A stretch of 64,000 nucleotides of DNA. It comes from Chionoecetes opilio. Its lineage: Eukaryota > Arthropoda > Malacostraca > Decapoda > Majidae. The position numbers and the translations under genes are program-made. The DNA lies in contig JACEEZ010012757.1 in NCBI GenBank assembly GCA_016584305.1, forward strand, positions 27,501-91,500, written 5' to 3'. Positions 13,510 to 47,630 of the stretch are shown here, piece by piece (position 1 is the first letter of the stretch; each line of letters begins with the position of its first letter). Below the pieces are notes generated by a model that saw only the letters and a list, made by a program, of their open reading frames with translations, made no database searches and was not told where the DNA came from.

Positions 13510-14951
13510 AGGGGTGTTGCAGGACTCCCTGCCTGAGTGTGTTGCAGGCCTCCCTCCCTGAGTGTGTTGCAGGCCTCCCTCCCTGAGTGTGTTGCAGGCC
13601 TCCCTGCCTGAGTGTGTTGCAGGACTCCCTCCCTGAGTGTGTTGCAGGCCTCCCTCCCTGAGTGTATTGCAGGACTCCCTCCCTGAGTGTGTTGCAGGCC
13701 TCCCTCCCTGAGTGTGTTGCAGGCCTCCCTCCCTGAGTGTGTTGCAGGCCTCCCTCCCTGAGTGTATTGCAGGACTCCCTGCCTGAGTGTGTTGCAGGAC
13801 TCCCTCCCTGAGTGTGTTGCAGGCCTCCCTCCCTGAGTGTGTTGCAGGCCTCCCTCCCTGAGTGTGTTGCAGGCCTCCCTCCCTGAGTGTGTTGCAGGCC
13901 TCCCTCCCTGAGTGTGTTGCAGGCCTCCCTCCCTGAGTGTATTGCAGGACTCCCTGCCTGAGTGTGTTGCAGGCCTCCCTCCCTGAGTGTGTTGCAGGCC
14001 TCCCTCCCTGAGTGTATTGCAGGACTCCCTGCCTGAGTGTGTTGCAGGCTCCCTCCCTGAGGTGTGTTGCAGGCCTCCCTCCCTGAGTGTGTTGCAGGCC
14101 TCCCTCCCTGAGTGTGTTGCAGGCCTCCCTCCCTGAGTGTGTTGCAGGCCTCCCTCCCTGAGTGTGTTGCAGGACTCCCTCCCTGAGTGTGTTGCAGGAC
14201 TCCCTCCCTGAGTGTGTTGCAGGACTCCCTCCCTGAGTGTGTTGCAGGCCTCCCTCCCTGAGTGTGTTGCAGGACTCCCTCCCTGAGTGTGTTGCAGGCC
14301 TCCCTCCCTGAGTGTGTTGCAGGACTCCCTCCCTGAGTGTATTGCAGGACTCCCTCCCTGAGTGTGTTGCAGGCCTCCCTCCCTGAGTGTATTGCAGGAC
14401 TCCCTGCCCTGAGTGTGTTGCAGGACTCCCTCCCTGAGTGTGTTGCAGGCCTCCCTCCCTGAGTGTATTGCAGGCCTCCCCTCCCTGAGTGTATTGCAGG
14501 CCTCCCTCCCTGAGTGTGTTGCAGGCCTCCCTCCCTGAGTGTGTTGCAGGACTCCCTCCCTGAGTGTGTTGCAGGACTCCCTCCCTGAGTGTGTTGCAGG
14601 ACTCCCTCCCTGAGTGTGTTGCAGGACTCCCTCCCTGAGTGTGTTGCAGGACTCCCTCCCTGAGTGTGTTGCAGGACTCCCTCCCTGAGTGTGTTGCAGG
14701 ACTCCCTCCCTGAGTGTGTTGCAGGACTCCCTCCGTGAGTGTGTTGCAGGACTCCCTCCCTGAGTGTGTTGCAGGACTCCCTCCCTGAGTGTGTTGCAGG
14801 ACTCTCTCCCTGAGTGTGTTGCAGGACTCCCTCCCTGAGTGTGTTGCAGGACTCCCTCCTTGAGTGTGTTGCAGGACTCCCTCCCTGAGTGTGTTGCAGG
14901 ACTCCCTCCCTGAGTGTGTTGCAGGACTCCCTCCCTGAGTGTGTTGCAGGC
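13510..14951. repeat. 25-bp minisatellite, about 57 copies
   Basis: The unit contains TGAGTGTGTTGCAGG and a CTCCCTCCC run. Its main variants are GGCCTCC versus GGACTCC, plus ATTGCAG and GCCTGAG subtypes. Because 25 is not a multiple of 3, all three minus frames are open and encode a 25-residue repeat. These long open frames (up to about 605 codons) are artefacts. The distal third (about 14530-14945) is nearly all the GGACTCC variant, while the rest is a mixture. Confidence 0.97.
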
Positions 14952-15254
14952 CAAACACGCGGCCAAAACTGACTTGCATCCTCAGACAAGAAGAAAAAAA
15001 ACGAAACTTATTTATCGCATTTCTTCAATCATTTTACTCCTAGACACGATGCAGGATTATTTTTTAATGAGATGTTCTTGCAATGTTCGTTAATGAATGA
15101 ACTGCTGTCTTTGTTGCATCCCATAATTGTATCCCTGCACACTTGTTGATGTGTCTCAGACCAACCATTGTAAAATACGCGAGGGTGTGGCCATTTTTTG
15201 GGGGGCATTGATGAAATATTAGCATTACATTAGCCTCAGTAAAGGAGGCTGCAT
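14952..15254. other. Spacer, no gene seen
   Basis: AT-rich mixed DNA. Nothing supported. Confidence 0.4.
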
Positions 15255-15372
15255 AAATTCATGGATGGGGATGAAAGGTGGATGTAGGTAGTGGTACGTA
15301 ACAGGAACTACCACGTGTAGGTCTCACGGCCTCTTGTAGCTTCCTTATGTTCTTTTGTTCTTATGTTCATTA
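15255..15372 (+). mobile_element. CR1/L2-like LINE 3' tail fragment
   Basis: Matches the end of the LINE at 53590-55945: GGATGGGGATGAAAGGTGG, then AACAGGAACTACCACG, then CTCTTGTAGCTTCCTTA. It is 5' truncated. Confidence 0.8.
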
Positions 15373-15594
15373 CGAGGAAGTAAGTATAAGGGACGTTAAG
15401 GAAGACAGGAGGGAGGACAGAAAGGAGGACAAGGATCGAGGGAACAGGAAGACAAGGAGGGAGAGGAGGGAGGGAGGGGGAACAGGAAGGAGGGAGAGGA
15501 CAGGGAGGGAAGTCTAGAGCATCACAAGCCTCATCACACACGTGTCTCCCTGCACCGAGAGGCCGACAGGGAAATATGAGGCACGTTCCCCCTA

Positions 15595-15671
15595 TGAACA
15601 TAAGAACATAAGAAAATAAGGAAGCTACAAGAGGCCATGAGACCTGACATACACTAGGTAGTTCCTGTAAA
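15595..15671 (-). mobile_element. LINE 3' tail fragment, inverted
   Basis: Reverse complement of the same tail (AAGGAAGCTACAAGAGGCC). Confidence 0.8.
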
Positions 15672-15865
15672 TGAGAATGCCAATGAGAATCCTGTGCCCC
15701 CCCCCCCCCCAGGTGCCCCCCACTGGCCATGGCTGCCGTGTTCTGTATGATGCTCTAATATCCATCACTGATCTGATCTTAGAATATACCCTTCTATGTG
15801 GCATCAGAAAGGCCCCGCTTGCCTAGTGCCCCCCCATTGATAGATACCTAGCCACGCCACTGCTA
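15672..15865 (+). mobile_element. CAGTGGCG-type MITE, 5' truncated
   Basis: Shares GAGAATCCTGTGCCC, GGCCATGGCTGCCGT and ACCTAGCCACGCCACTG with the copies at 16648-16963 and 18923-19181. The right terminus is intact. The left is joined to a LINE tail. Confidence 0.7.
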
Positions 15866-16337
15866 ACAAGGCAATCCATTCCTTTAACAATTCACAAACT
15901 ACGTAACAAAAAAAAAATAATAATGATATCCTACCCACAATCCTCTGCGACGCTGTTAATGAGTTCGAAGTACTAACGAACCCTATCAATAAAAACATTT
16001 TTAAATACCACAAAACTATACCAACACTATTACTAACTCATATTTACTAACATTTAAGACTTAGATAACGTTACAGGTCAAGAATGAATGGTCAAAGGTC
16101 AACAGGTAAGGGCGTGAGAAGGAAATAAGGGAAAGGATTGGTGTTTCGAAGCAGTGTTGAGTTCCTTGAGTAATCCGGTACGAGCGACAGTCGAGAGCGA
16201 GCCGGCCAAGAAGCAGGACGTGTGTGCAGGCAGCTGGGAGGACGAAGGGAAAGATTTTTGGCCAAACAACGCCATGTTGCTTCATATTTCTGCAGCGTAT
16301 GGTAAGTAGAGAGAGAAAGGGAGGGAGTGGGAGGAAT
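15866..16337. other. Spacer, no gene seen
   Basis: Mixed-composition DNA. No exon or repeat family recognised. Confidence 0.4.
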
Positions 16338-16341
16338 GAGT

Positions 16342-16512
16342 GGCGGATCTAGTGGGTGGCTACGGCCACCCCTGAAATCTCAATGACCACCCCAGATCTA
16401 AGTCAGAGGTCTAATGAAAATTCAACCATTTCTTTTAATGGCTATGCCATGGTCACCCCACGCTAGATCTGTGTCCAGCCTTTTGACCTATGTCAAAATG
16501 TCTTGGCGGCGC
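16342..16512. mobile_element. Small TIR element (AGTGGCGGATCTAG ends)
   Basis: Begins AGTGGCGGATCTAG and ends with GGCGGCGCCACT. An internal CACGCTAGATCT matches the left end in inverted form. About 170 bp, non-coding. No clear target duplication was found. Confidence 0.5.
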
Positions 16513-16647
16513 CACTGTGAGTGGGAGAGGGAGGGAGGGAGGGAGAGATTACGTGTGATTTTAGGTTTAGTTATCCCTGTAAAGTAATGGCTGTTGTCTC
16601 GTTATCTTTCTACCTTATTATTATTATAACGTCAGATCAGCTATAAC

Positions 16648-16963
16648 CAGTGGCGTAGCTACAGGGGGGTACGTGCCCCCCATGAGAATCCGGATCTCCC
16701 CAGGTGCCCCCCCACTGGCATGGCTGCCGTAATCTGTTTGAACCTGTGACTGACGATATAATAATAGTAATAATAATAATAATAATTTTATTATCGCCCG
16801 GAGGCATACAGACAAAAAAAAGCTACCTTATATGCCCTTATACCCTTCTATGTGCCATCAGAATGCCCCTGAGCTTTGCTAGCCATAGTGCGCCCCCCCC
16901 CATACACAGCTGTGCCCCCCCAGGTGCCCCCCATTGATAGAGACCTAGCTATGCCACTGCATT
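16648..16963 (+). mobile_element. CAGTGGCG-type MITE carrying a LINE-tail insertion
   Basis: Left end CAGTGGCGTAGCTA, right end ACCTAGCTATGCCACTG. The body matches the 18923-19181 copy but is interrupted at about 16757-16836 by an inverted LINE tail. Confidence 0.75.
16757..16836 (-). mobile_element. LINE 3' tail, copy 3, nested in a MITE
   Basis: Contains AATAATTTTATTATCGCCCG and GAGGCATACAGAC, the reverse complement of the tails at 2525 and 9995. Confidence 0.75.
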
Positions 16964-17027
16964 GATGAAATATTAACATTATGAGGAAGTAAGTACGGAC
17001 GTAAAGAAGGATAGGAAGGAGGACAAG

Positions 17028-17300
17028 GACTCCGTAGTGTAGGGGAAGCACGCTCGGTTCACAACCGAGAAGTCCTGGGTTCGATCAACGGGCGGAGCGG
17101 AAACAGTTGGGCTGTTTCCTTAAAACCCGAGCCCCTGTCCACCCAGCAGTGAATGGGTACCGGGTGTTAGCCGGGGGTTTGTAAAAACCCGCCTCCCGGG
17201 GTGCTGGCTTCGGCCAACACTATAAGCACTAGCAGACAGCTCTATAGGGGTAGTCAGAGAGAGAGCTGTCTGGTTACAGTGGAGATCCATCTCAGCTGCG
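17028..17300 (+). mobile_element. tRNA-Val-derived SINE
   Basis: The tRNA-like head TAGTGTAGGGGAAGCACGC is followed by the stem CTCGG, loop TTCACAA (anticodon CAC, Val) and stem CCGAG, then a B box GGGTTCGATC. A body with CCGAGCCCCTGTCCACC and GGGTACCGGGTGTTAGCC follows. A second copy lies inverted at 37125-37306. No acceptor stem closes, so it is a SINE and not a tRNA gene. Confidence 0.7.
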
Positions 17301-17404
17301 TCGATAACTGACGAAATTCTTCAAACATCAAACATCAAACTTCAAGGAGCGAGGGAACAGGAAGACAGGAGGGAGTGGAGGGAGGGAAGAAACAGGAAGG
17401 AAGT

Positions 17405-17514
17405 ATAGAGTATTGTGCCTTGCCATACACTATAGAGTATTGTGCCTTGCCATACACTATAGAGTATCGCGCCTTGCCATACACTATAGAGTATCGCGCC
17501 TTGCCATACACGTG
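17405..17514. repeat. 27-bp tandem repeat, four copies
   Basis: Unit around GTGCCTTGCCATACACTATA. The last two units have CGC in place of TGT. The final unit continues into unique DNA. Confidence 0.9.
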
Positions 17515-17819
17515 TCTCACCACACCGAGATGCCGACAGCGAAATGAGAAGAGAAGAACATTCGATCTGAAGGGAGGCGGTGGTGGCGGTGGTGTTACGT
17601 CCAGCAGATGCCTAGAAGCCTTACTGTAGATTATTTTTTTAATGCTATGATTTTTAAGGAATTATCTCGTTTACTTTTATGGGTTTTTCTACATTATGAT
17701 CTGCATGGGTTTTTTATACAGCTTTTCAGTTACATGTAAAAACAAATATTCTCAAGGCACTGTACGGTAGTTTTTGTACGAATAAAACATTTGATTTGAT
17801 TTGATAGTACAGTGTGCGT

Positions 17820-17850
<31 letters not shown>

Positions 17851-18185
17851 CGCGTGTAAAAAAAAAATAATAATAACTGCCATTATTACCAATCGCCGTC
17901 ATGGAATCCCAAGTCAGCGGCCATGAATGAAAACTAGGAATCACATGTAAGTTAAGACCACAAAAGTTTCATTAATCACTGTAATTGTAAACGGTCATTG
18001 GTCCCTCCCCCCCACCTCTATACCCCCTCCTCCTCCCCACCACCCGCCGCGCCGCCCACCGGAATGGCACAATCATCGTAAGGGGAGGAGGGAAGGGTAG
18101 GGGGGAGACAGTTCATTCCTCCCTCCCCTTCCCCCTCCCTGAACACATGCACACAAACCCAGCAAAATATAATTCCCTATGTCAC
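17515..18185. other. Spacer with a GT microsatellite, no gene seen
   Basis: Contains a GT run at 17813-17855 and C-rich and purine-rich stretches at 18004-18140. Confidence 0.5.
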
Positions 18186-18189
18186 ATGT

Positions 18190-18406
18190 TATAGGGAAAG
18201 CTGGTTCACAAATAGGGTGGTGAATGATTGGAATGGACTCAGTCGTCAGGTAGTTAGTGCGGAGTCATTAGGGGTCTTTAAAAGGAGGCTAGATATTGTC
18301 ATGGATGGGGATGAAAGGTGGATGTAGGTAGTGTTAAGTAACAGGAACTACCTCGTGTAGGTCTCCCAGCCTCTTGTAGCTTCCTTATTTTCTTATGTTC
18401 TTATGT
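18190..18406 (+). mobile_element. LINE 3' terminal fragment, about 215 bp
   Basis: The longest plus-strand tail copy outside the main LINE. It includes the last coding-like part (GTTCACAAATAGGGTGGTGA, GATTGGAATGGACTCAG) and the tail CTCTTGTAGCTTCCTTATT. Confidence 0.8.
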
Positions 18407-18728
18407 GTGTGTGTGTGTGTGTGTGTGTCAGACTGATAAAGTTACACAGGTAGACACACACCTGTGAATGCCTTGATACACACACGTAGATGGCAGGTAA
18501 ATATTATTATGATAACGGTACATTTTTAAACTAGTACCGAAATTCCCTACAGGGCCTACACAATTGGGAGTGTGGTTTCTGTTCACCTTAATAGATTCTA
18601 AGAAACATTCTCTCTATGAGCTTCCGTCGCAAATCACTACTTAAGGAGATATAAGACGTTTTTAATAGGAAGGAGTGTATATATGAGATATGAAAATGAA
18701 ACTAACCTAACCCCACCTTTAGACTCGC
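18407..18728. other. Spacer, no gene seen
   Basis: Begins with a short GT run. Otherwise mixed DNA. Confidence 0.4.
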
Positions 18729-18761
18729 TAATCTAACCTAACCTAACCTAACCTAACCTAT
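18729..18761. repeat. Interstitial arthropod telomere-like repeat
   Basis: Five or more AACCT units (TTAGG on the other strand), the canonical arthropod telomere motif. Confidence 0.7.
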
Positions 18762-18922
18762 TCCCACGCTTTGATAACTTATGCTCGGCTGTTCCCTCCC
18801 AACAGATCTATGACACAAACTTGCCCACAGGAAACATTTTATTCCATGTTAATATTCTGTCCATGTAGAAAAAATTCGTCTGGGGCAATAATTTTTCCCC
18901 GCTTTAGAGGCGTTGCTCCCGC

Positions 18923-19181
18923 CCCGTGGCGTAGCTAGGGGGGGGGGGGCACGTGCCCCCCCCCCCCCATGAGAATCCTGTGCCGTCCCAGGTGCCCCCC
19001 ACGGGCCATGGCTGCCCTATTTTGTATAATGCTCTAATACCCACCACTGATCTGATCTTGGAATATGCCCTTCTATGTGGCATCAGAGTGGCCCCTGAGC
19101 TCCGCTTCCCCAGTGCCCCCCCACCCCCTCCCCCTACACAGCTGTGCCCCCGCATTGATAGATACCTAGCTATACGCCACT
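18923..19181 (+). mobile_element. hAT-like MITE with 8-bp target duplication
   Basis: The ends are related to CAGTGGCGTAGCTAG and its inverse CTAGCTATACGCCACT. The flanks are GCTCCCGC at 18915-18922 and 19182-19189, a perfect 8-bp duplication. An 8-bp duplication and CAG-type ends fit the hAT superfamily. It is non-coding. Confidence 0.75.
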
Positions 19182-19490
19182 GCTCCCGCACCCGCCAGGC
19201 CTCCAGGGCGATGCACATTTATACTCGGCGGAAAAAATCATTACAAATATATTAATAAAGTGTCCCCGTGATCGTGTCCAGCACATGATATATTGGCCGT
19301 TGTCGGCGTTAATATTTATTGTTTCAGAAGTTGACGTTGACGCCAATAAAAAAAATCAGTGACGAACAAATGCATTCCTGAAATACGTGTTCACTTGTGT
19401 GTGTGAATAAGATTATTTTATTCACCTATACAATTTAATGCGCGTTTATCTTAAAATATACAGAATGAAAATGTATCTCTAGCTACACCA

Positions 19491-19706
19491 TTAACCTCTC
19501 CACACCCAGAACGTAATTTCCATTGTAATTTGGGTGCCATTGGACGATTTTTAGTGATTACAAGCAATATTTTAGAGATATGACCTGTTTAGTATCCTTG
19601 TCGACTAACTTATTTGGTATATTCAGCTAGTTTTCGTGTTTCATGGTTAACTTAACACCAGACGATTTTATATAGCAAAGGAAAGATCTGGGCGTGAAGG
19701 GGTTAA
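19491..19706 (+). mobile_element. piggyBac-like MITE, copy 1
   Basis: About 210 bp flanked by TTAA on both sides, with ends of the type CCYCTTSAGGCCCAGA. The interior has AACGTAATTTCCATTG and GACCTGTTTAGTATCCTTG. TTAA target sites with CCC-starting ends fit piggyBac. Four more copies lie at 22331, 27269, 29553 and 44399. Confidence 0.75.
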
Positions 19707-19868
19707 TGATATACTGTGATTAGTATTGTTTTCATTGTTCACATGTCAACCCGCAAGAACAGCTTTCCCTCACGCTGTATTAAGGTTTTAGCTGTTATTG
19801 ATGCTCTTGGAAGATGTAGTTATTTGGTACTTATTTTATTTCTCTTCTTTCCCGGGTACGCTCAGCAG

Positions 19869-19992
19869 TCCCTCCCTGACGGTGCCTGTGTGTGGGACTG
19901 TGGGTGTTCCACGTGTGTGCTGGCAGGGCCCATGGCGGCTGAGCGATCCTTCCGAGCCTTCTCCTGCCTGTTGTTCCTCCGCGCCCTGACAG
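19869..19992 (+). CDS. Possible first coding exon with a signal-peptide-like N-terminus, gene unknown
   Basis: An acceptor-like GCTCAGCAG precedes GC-rich sequence with an ATG at 19932 in good context (GGCCCATGGCG). The frame encodes 20 residues containing FRAFSCLLFLRAL, a hydrophobic core like a signal peptide. It ends at a consensus donor (GACAG, then GTGAGC) in phase 1. This looks like a 5' exon of a secreted or membrane protein on the plus strand. I could not find the following exons, so the product is unknown. Confidence 0.35.
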
Positions 19993-20100
19993 GTGAGCTG
20001 CAGGGAGCCAACTCAGCCAGCCAGGGAAGTCCAGCACGCCGCGGTGCTTCTGTTCCTCACACTGTTATGGCAGCACCAGTGTTCTCCTCGCCGACTCCGT

Positions 20101-20148
20101 CATAAGAACATAAGAAAATAGGGAAGCTACAAGAGGCCGTGAAACCTT
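20101..20148 (-). mobile_element. LINE 3' tail fragment, inverted
   Basis: Contains AACATAAGAAAATAGGGAAG and CTACAAGAGGCC. Confidence 0.7.
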
Positions 20149-20253
20149 CCTTCCTTCCTACCCTTTCCTTCTTCCTTCTCGTTAACGCACTTACAAATGA
20201 GAATAGCTTAAATTCCCTCCTTTCGCTATCTCAGTTAATCAGTCAGTCATCAT

Positions 20254-20256
<3 letters not shown>

Positions 20257-20295
<39 letters not shown>
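20257..20295. repeat. (GA)n microsatellite
   Basis: GA run directly joined to the inverted LINE tail that follows. Confidence 0.9.
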
Positions 20296-20298
<3 letters not shown>

Positions 20299-20507
20299 AT
20301 AAGAAAATAAGGAAGCTACAAGAGGCCGCGAGATCTACACGTGGTAGTTCCTGTTACTTAATTAAAACTACCTACATCCACCTTTCATCCCCATCCATGA
20401 AATTGTCCAGCGCCTCCTTATAAAGCTCCCTAATGACTCCGCACTAACTACCCCACGACTGAGTCCATTCCAATCATTTCCCACCCTATTTGTGAACCAG
20501 TTGGAAT
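20296..20507 (-). mobile_element. LINE 3' terminal fragment, inverted
   Basis: Same fragment as at 18190-18406 in opposite orientation, from AAGAAAATAAGGAAGCTACA to CACCCTATTTGTGAACCAGT. Confidence 0.8.
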
Positions 20508-21899
20508 TCCAGGGTTCAACCAGAACTGGTTCGCGAACCAACTGGTTTTCAGGGAGGCTGTTGTTGGCTGTGTGATCTTGTCTAAGTTTTTATTCCTTGC
20601 TTGGTAATGGATCCTAGTGGTTCTTAATGCCTGTATCATCAGCTTCCTGTGATCATTCCTGACATATTTATTTCATTATTTCTGTTATCACTTGAGATCA
20701 GTTTATCTGTTCTGAAAATCTTTTTTGACAAGTCAGTTATTCAGCTTCTTTATCAAGTATTAGTGTGTGTGTATTCTTTCCTCTTACTCTACACAAACTG
20801 AGTACACATTGCTTTCCCATGATGTGTTTGGTCGATTCCTGATGTTTGCTCCTGGAAATTGCATAGGGAGGATGTCCAAATTGTCCATGGTAAAATATTC
20901 TATAGATGTCCTTTCCACACACTGCAATCCTCTGACGGGCTACGGTTTTGCCTCATACTCTTACATACCTCTCACACTTCTCATGTCTGGCACATTTGAT
21001 TTTTTTATTTGGCATTACAATCCATCAATCTTACTCTCTCATTACCTAACCTTCCACGTCACCGGGAGTCTTCCTCTCACACTCCCAGCAGCCACTCTGC
21101 TCGTGTATAATCTTTCTTATATGTACTCGCCTTCACTCATTCTCTCGAGGTGATCGCTTTTTTTATGTTTTTATTGGTGGGTGCGTTTTGGGAAGGGGTA
21201 TTTTTTATATATAGTTTTTGGGGGTGCCATTTTTTTAAGGGGGGCATTTTTTTTTTTTAAGGGGGACCCAACCATAACAGTTCTGCACTCCATTACTTCA
21301 CAAATCATCTCAATCCTTCACTCAGATTGCCGGAAACCTATATCTAAATGATTAGGGACTGAGGAGTGAAGCAAAATTGTGAGCATTTAATAACTAGCTA
21401 TATATGTATTACTTTACTCTCACCACTCAATGTAAACTTTTTGTCAATCATGAGTCAAGGATTAACCATTTTCTCGCCTTACCACCACACACACAAAATC
21501 TTCTATATACACTTACACTTCTCTATATCAGCCTTAGTTTGACTTTCTTCCTGCCATCATTACTTATAACTTCGTGTAGCTTATCTGGTGTGTTTTCTTA
21601 GGTAGGTATTTGCCTGCACAGCATCACTCACCGTCATGAAATTTAGTCTACTGAGACTAAGTTTAACCATGTTGTCTGTGGATGTAAATGATCTTTTCTA
21701 TTTTCAAGAGTACACAGGAGCTCGGGTGTGACATCACTTTAAAGGAAGGAAGGAAGGAAGGGTCTGAAGTCCAGCATCTGCCACAGCTGTCACTCGCCAA
21801 CACAAACCCTCGCAATGACAGCCACAGGTTTCTTCCCAACAGTCCAATAATAATAATCAAGAACTGAGAGAAGGGGGAAGAAAAAGAGTCATTGTTACT
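20508..21899. other. Unannotated spacer, no gene seen
   Basis: About 1.4 kb of mixed AT-rich DNA. Open frames are short and lack recognisable domains. Confidence 0.4.
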
Positions 21900-22196
21900 A
21901 AAGGTAAGGATGGGGGCATACGCTAAGCTGCGCGTGGCCTCAGTGCTCATCTCCGTCACATTAGCCCTTGAGCCTGTGGTGGGCGACAACCTGATACCCG
22001 GGACACAGGGCTAGTGTGACATCTGGGTTACCACAGTTACCTTCCCCAGGTACCCATTTATCAACCAACTCCGAAAAGAAGGATGAACACCTGTCAGGGC
22101 TGGCTGCCGACTGACCTGGCCGGGATTCGAACCAGGGCCCACGGATTTATAGCTCGGCGCGCTAGCCACTACACCACAGAGGCACATATACTCGAC
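21900..22196 (-). mobile_element. tRNA-Arg-derived SINE, copy 1
   Basis: On the minus strand it starts GCCTCTGTGGTGTAGTGGCT (A box) with a B box GGTTCGAATCC, then a body of about 200 bp. It matches the copy at 40749-41060 along its whole length. Confidence 0.8.
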
Positions 22197-22330
22197 CCTG
22201 GATTTAACGGCCTTCATCGGGTACCGGATAAGTGTACCAAACTATTCAAAAAGTCCGCTGCTTGAAAATGGTAGAGAAAATAATGGCGTCCGGTCCACAA
22301 ATACCAAGCAACGGACACTTCAACTCCCCG

Positions 22331-22548
22331 TTAACCTCTTCACGCTCAGATCTTTCCTTTGCTATAAAAAATTGTTTGTTGTCAAGCCATAAAATTACGA
22401 AAAGTAACTTAATATACCAAATTAGTTAGTGGACAAGGATACTAAACAGGTCATAGCTATAAAACATTGCTTATATTCCCTAAAAATTGTCTAATGGTAC
22501 CCAAATTAAATTACAATTGAAATTACGTTCTGGGCCTCAAGGGGTTAA
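22331..22548 (-). mobile_element. piggyBac-like MITE, copy 2
   Basis: TTAA on both sides, inverted relative to copy 1. Same interior blocks. Confidence 0.75.
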
Positions 22549-24261
22549 ATCGAGGGTCTAGTGAAGTGTCACATTGTCTGTCTCTACTCACACAAAAACC
22601 ATGCAGCGTCAAGGTCAGACTAAAACACTATTGTTCCCACCAAGTAATCTCTTTATACACAGTGAAATACACAAATATACAGACATCTCGGAGTACTCGT
22701 AGCCTGTCTGGAATGTAGGTAGACCATCCCTTTATATCATGATTTTCAGACTGCTTGTGCACAGACAATGATTGGTACTGCCGCTACTCGAGACGCCCGG
22801 CTTGCTACCCTACGCTACACCACAACACGGGAGAACAGTCTCATCATTCATCAATAACAACAACAACAACAACAAAAAGATGGCCCAACAGCTCCCTGGT
22901 CTCACAAAGGCAACACCAGGAGTCAGTTGGTGTTTTTACATTGCACGGACAACTTAGATTTTAACAAGTCACTTTGGACAACTGTACATGGAAACCGCCT
23001 CACACACACCACATAAATATCATTGTCGCCTCAGGTCTGCGCGAGGCCCTTAGGGTGGAGGCGGGACGAGGACATCACTGGAAGGGCCTCGCCAATACTA
23101 TGTGTGTTACGGACTCCCTCCCTCTACTGTATCTCCCCCTACTGTGCATCTCTCCTGTTTTAACTGACACAAATAATCCATCATAATCTATAAGACAGTC
23201 AATCATACACTTACTGATCTCTTTCCTATACAATATTACTTATATTACTTTTATTTCATCAGCTGTTTAATGTCAAATTGTCTGTATTTCGTTGATTTTC
23301 CTCCTCCCTCCCCCTTCTAAGTGTTAATCTCTCCTGTGTTGATGCAAGACTAAATAATCAATCCTATACTGATCTCTCTCTCTCTATACATTTTATTTCA
23401 TTATTTCTTATAGCATTATTGTCTACTTTATATCACTATTTCCTCATCTCTCTCCCTTTTAAGTACCTGACATAAGTGCTGCCCCATCCCTTCCTTCTGT
23501 TCATCCTACTATCTCCTCTGGTTCTCACTACTCATTCATGCCTCTAGTAACTCGGTAAAGACAGTAGAGAGCATAATCTGTAGTTACTCTTCTCTTCATC
23601 ATATTCTCTCCTCCTTCCTACTTCACTATTCACCAACTATTTGTTTACCCAATACTCTCACCTCTTGTTAATCTCCTTACTGTACTGTCATGCATATTAA
23701 CACGCTCCCCTATTTGTTAATTACTACCGACATTAATAACTCTTTATAGACTCGCACACACCTTCCCTCTCAAGACTTGCTGCCACTACCACTTCTATGT
23801 CCTTATGTAATCCATCTCCTCTCTCTGTACTACCTAATGCACTGCTTCAATGTGTTAGTTTCTTATTATACTCTCCCTGACTCACAACAGCAAGAAAACA
23901 ACTGAGGTAGGTCATGAAAAGATGTCATTCTAGCTCAATACTACTCATAAATTATCATTATTCTGGTTCAATAATACTTTACACATTAAATTATAACTGT
24001 TCTGCCTCTATATATAATACTTCACAAATGAATTTTAGTCACATTACAAATTGTATTCACTACCCTACCTTGTTATACTAAGCTAATATTTATATTTTTC
24101 CGGTACCTTCCCACCCTATAGGAAGAGAAGCTAATATTTCCCGCCCCTTCCCACCCTATAGAGAAAACACTAATGCTGATGACGATGAATGAGGAACAAC
24201 ATCTGAGTGTCTGGGGGAGGCACGGCAGAGGGGGGGGGGGGGTGAGTCCTGCCTGAGTCCT
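22549..24261 (-). other. 3' flank and probable 3' UTR of the V-ATPase subunit A gene
   Basis: AT-rich DNA downstream of the stop codon. Reverse-complement AATAAA motifs occur near 23246 and 23389. Which, if any, is used as the polyadenylation signal cannot be decided here. No other gene is seen. A C-run microsatellite lies at 24230-24241. Confidence 0.4.
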
Positions 24262-47378
<23,117 letters not shown>

Positions 47379-47381
<3 letters not shown>

Positions 47382-47416
47382 GGTGAAGGGTGTACGGGTG
47401 TTGCGGCGAAGAAACT
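47379..47416 (-). CDS. V-ATPase A exon 1: initiator codon only (47381-47379) plus 5' UTR
   Basis: On the minus strand ACCCTTCACC precedes an ATG that is followed at once by a donor GTAATG. Only the Met is coded here. Joining to exon 2 gives MAGGLDRARRLPK, which leads into the conserved N-terminus. A pyrimidine-rich TTTTCCTTCCAG ends near 47417, so this may itself be an internal exon with the 5' UTR split further upstream. Alternatively, transcription may start close by. Confidence 0.6.
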
Positions 47417-47630
47417 GGAAGGAAAATAAAGGTGACAGCCACTTCGATCTGTTCTGTCACGGGAGCTGCTGCCTTGGGGGGTGAGGGGGGGAGAATACAA
47501 ACCTCCTAACTCACCCATTACGCTTTTCTGAGACTCCATTACTAATAAATTGACTTTCTAAAATTATATTGTCTTTTATGTATCATTTTGGTGTCCTAAG
47601 AATGTGTAGTTGCTGAGAAAATTATGTATG

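Noticed and set aside
13162..14989. Three overlapping minus-strand open frames of 500-605 codons
   Set aside because: They are the three translations of the 25-bp minisatellite. The peptide repeat has exactly the DNA period and no domain.
17028..17105. tRNA-Val gene
   Set aside because: Same reasoning: the tRNA-like head is fused to a repeated body and the 3' acceptor strand is missing.
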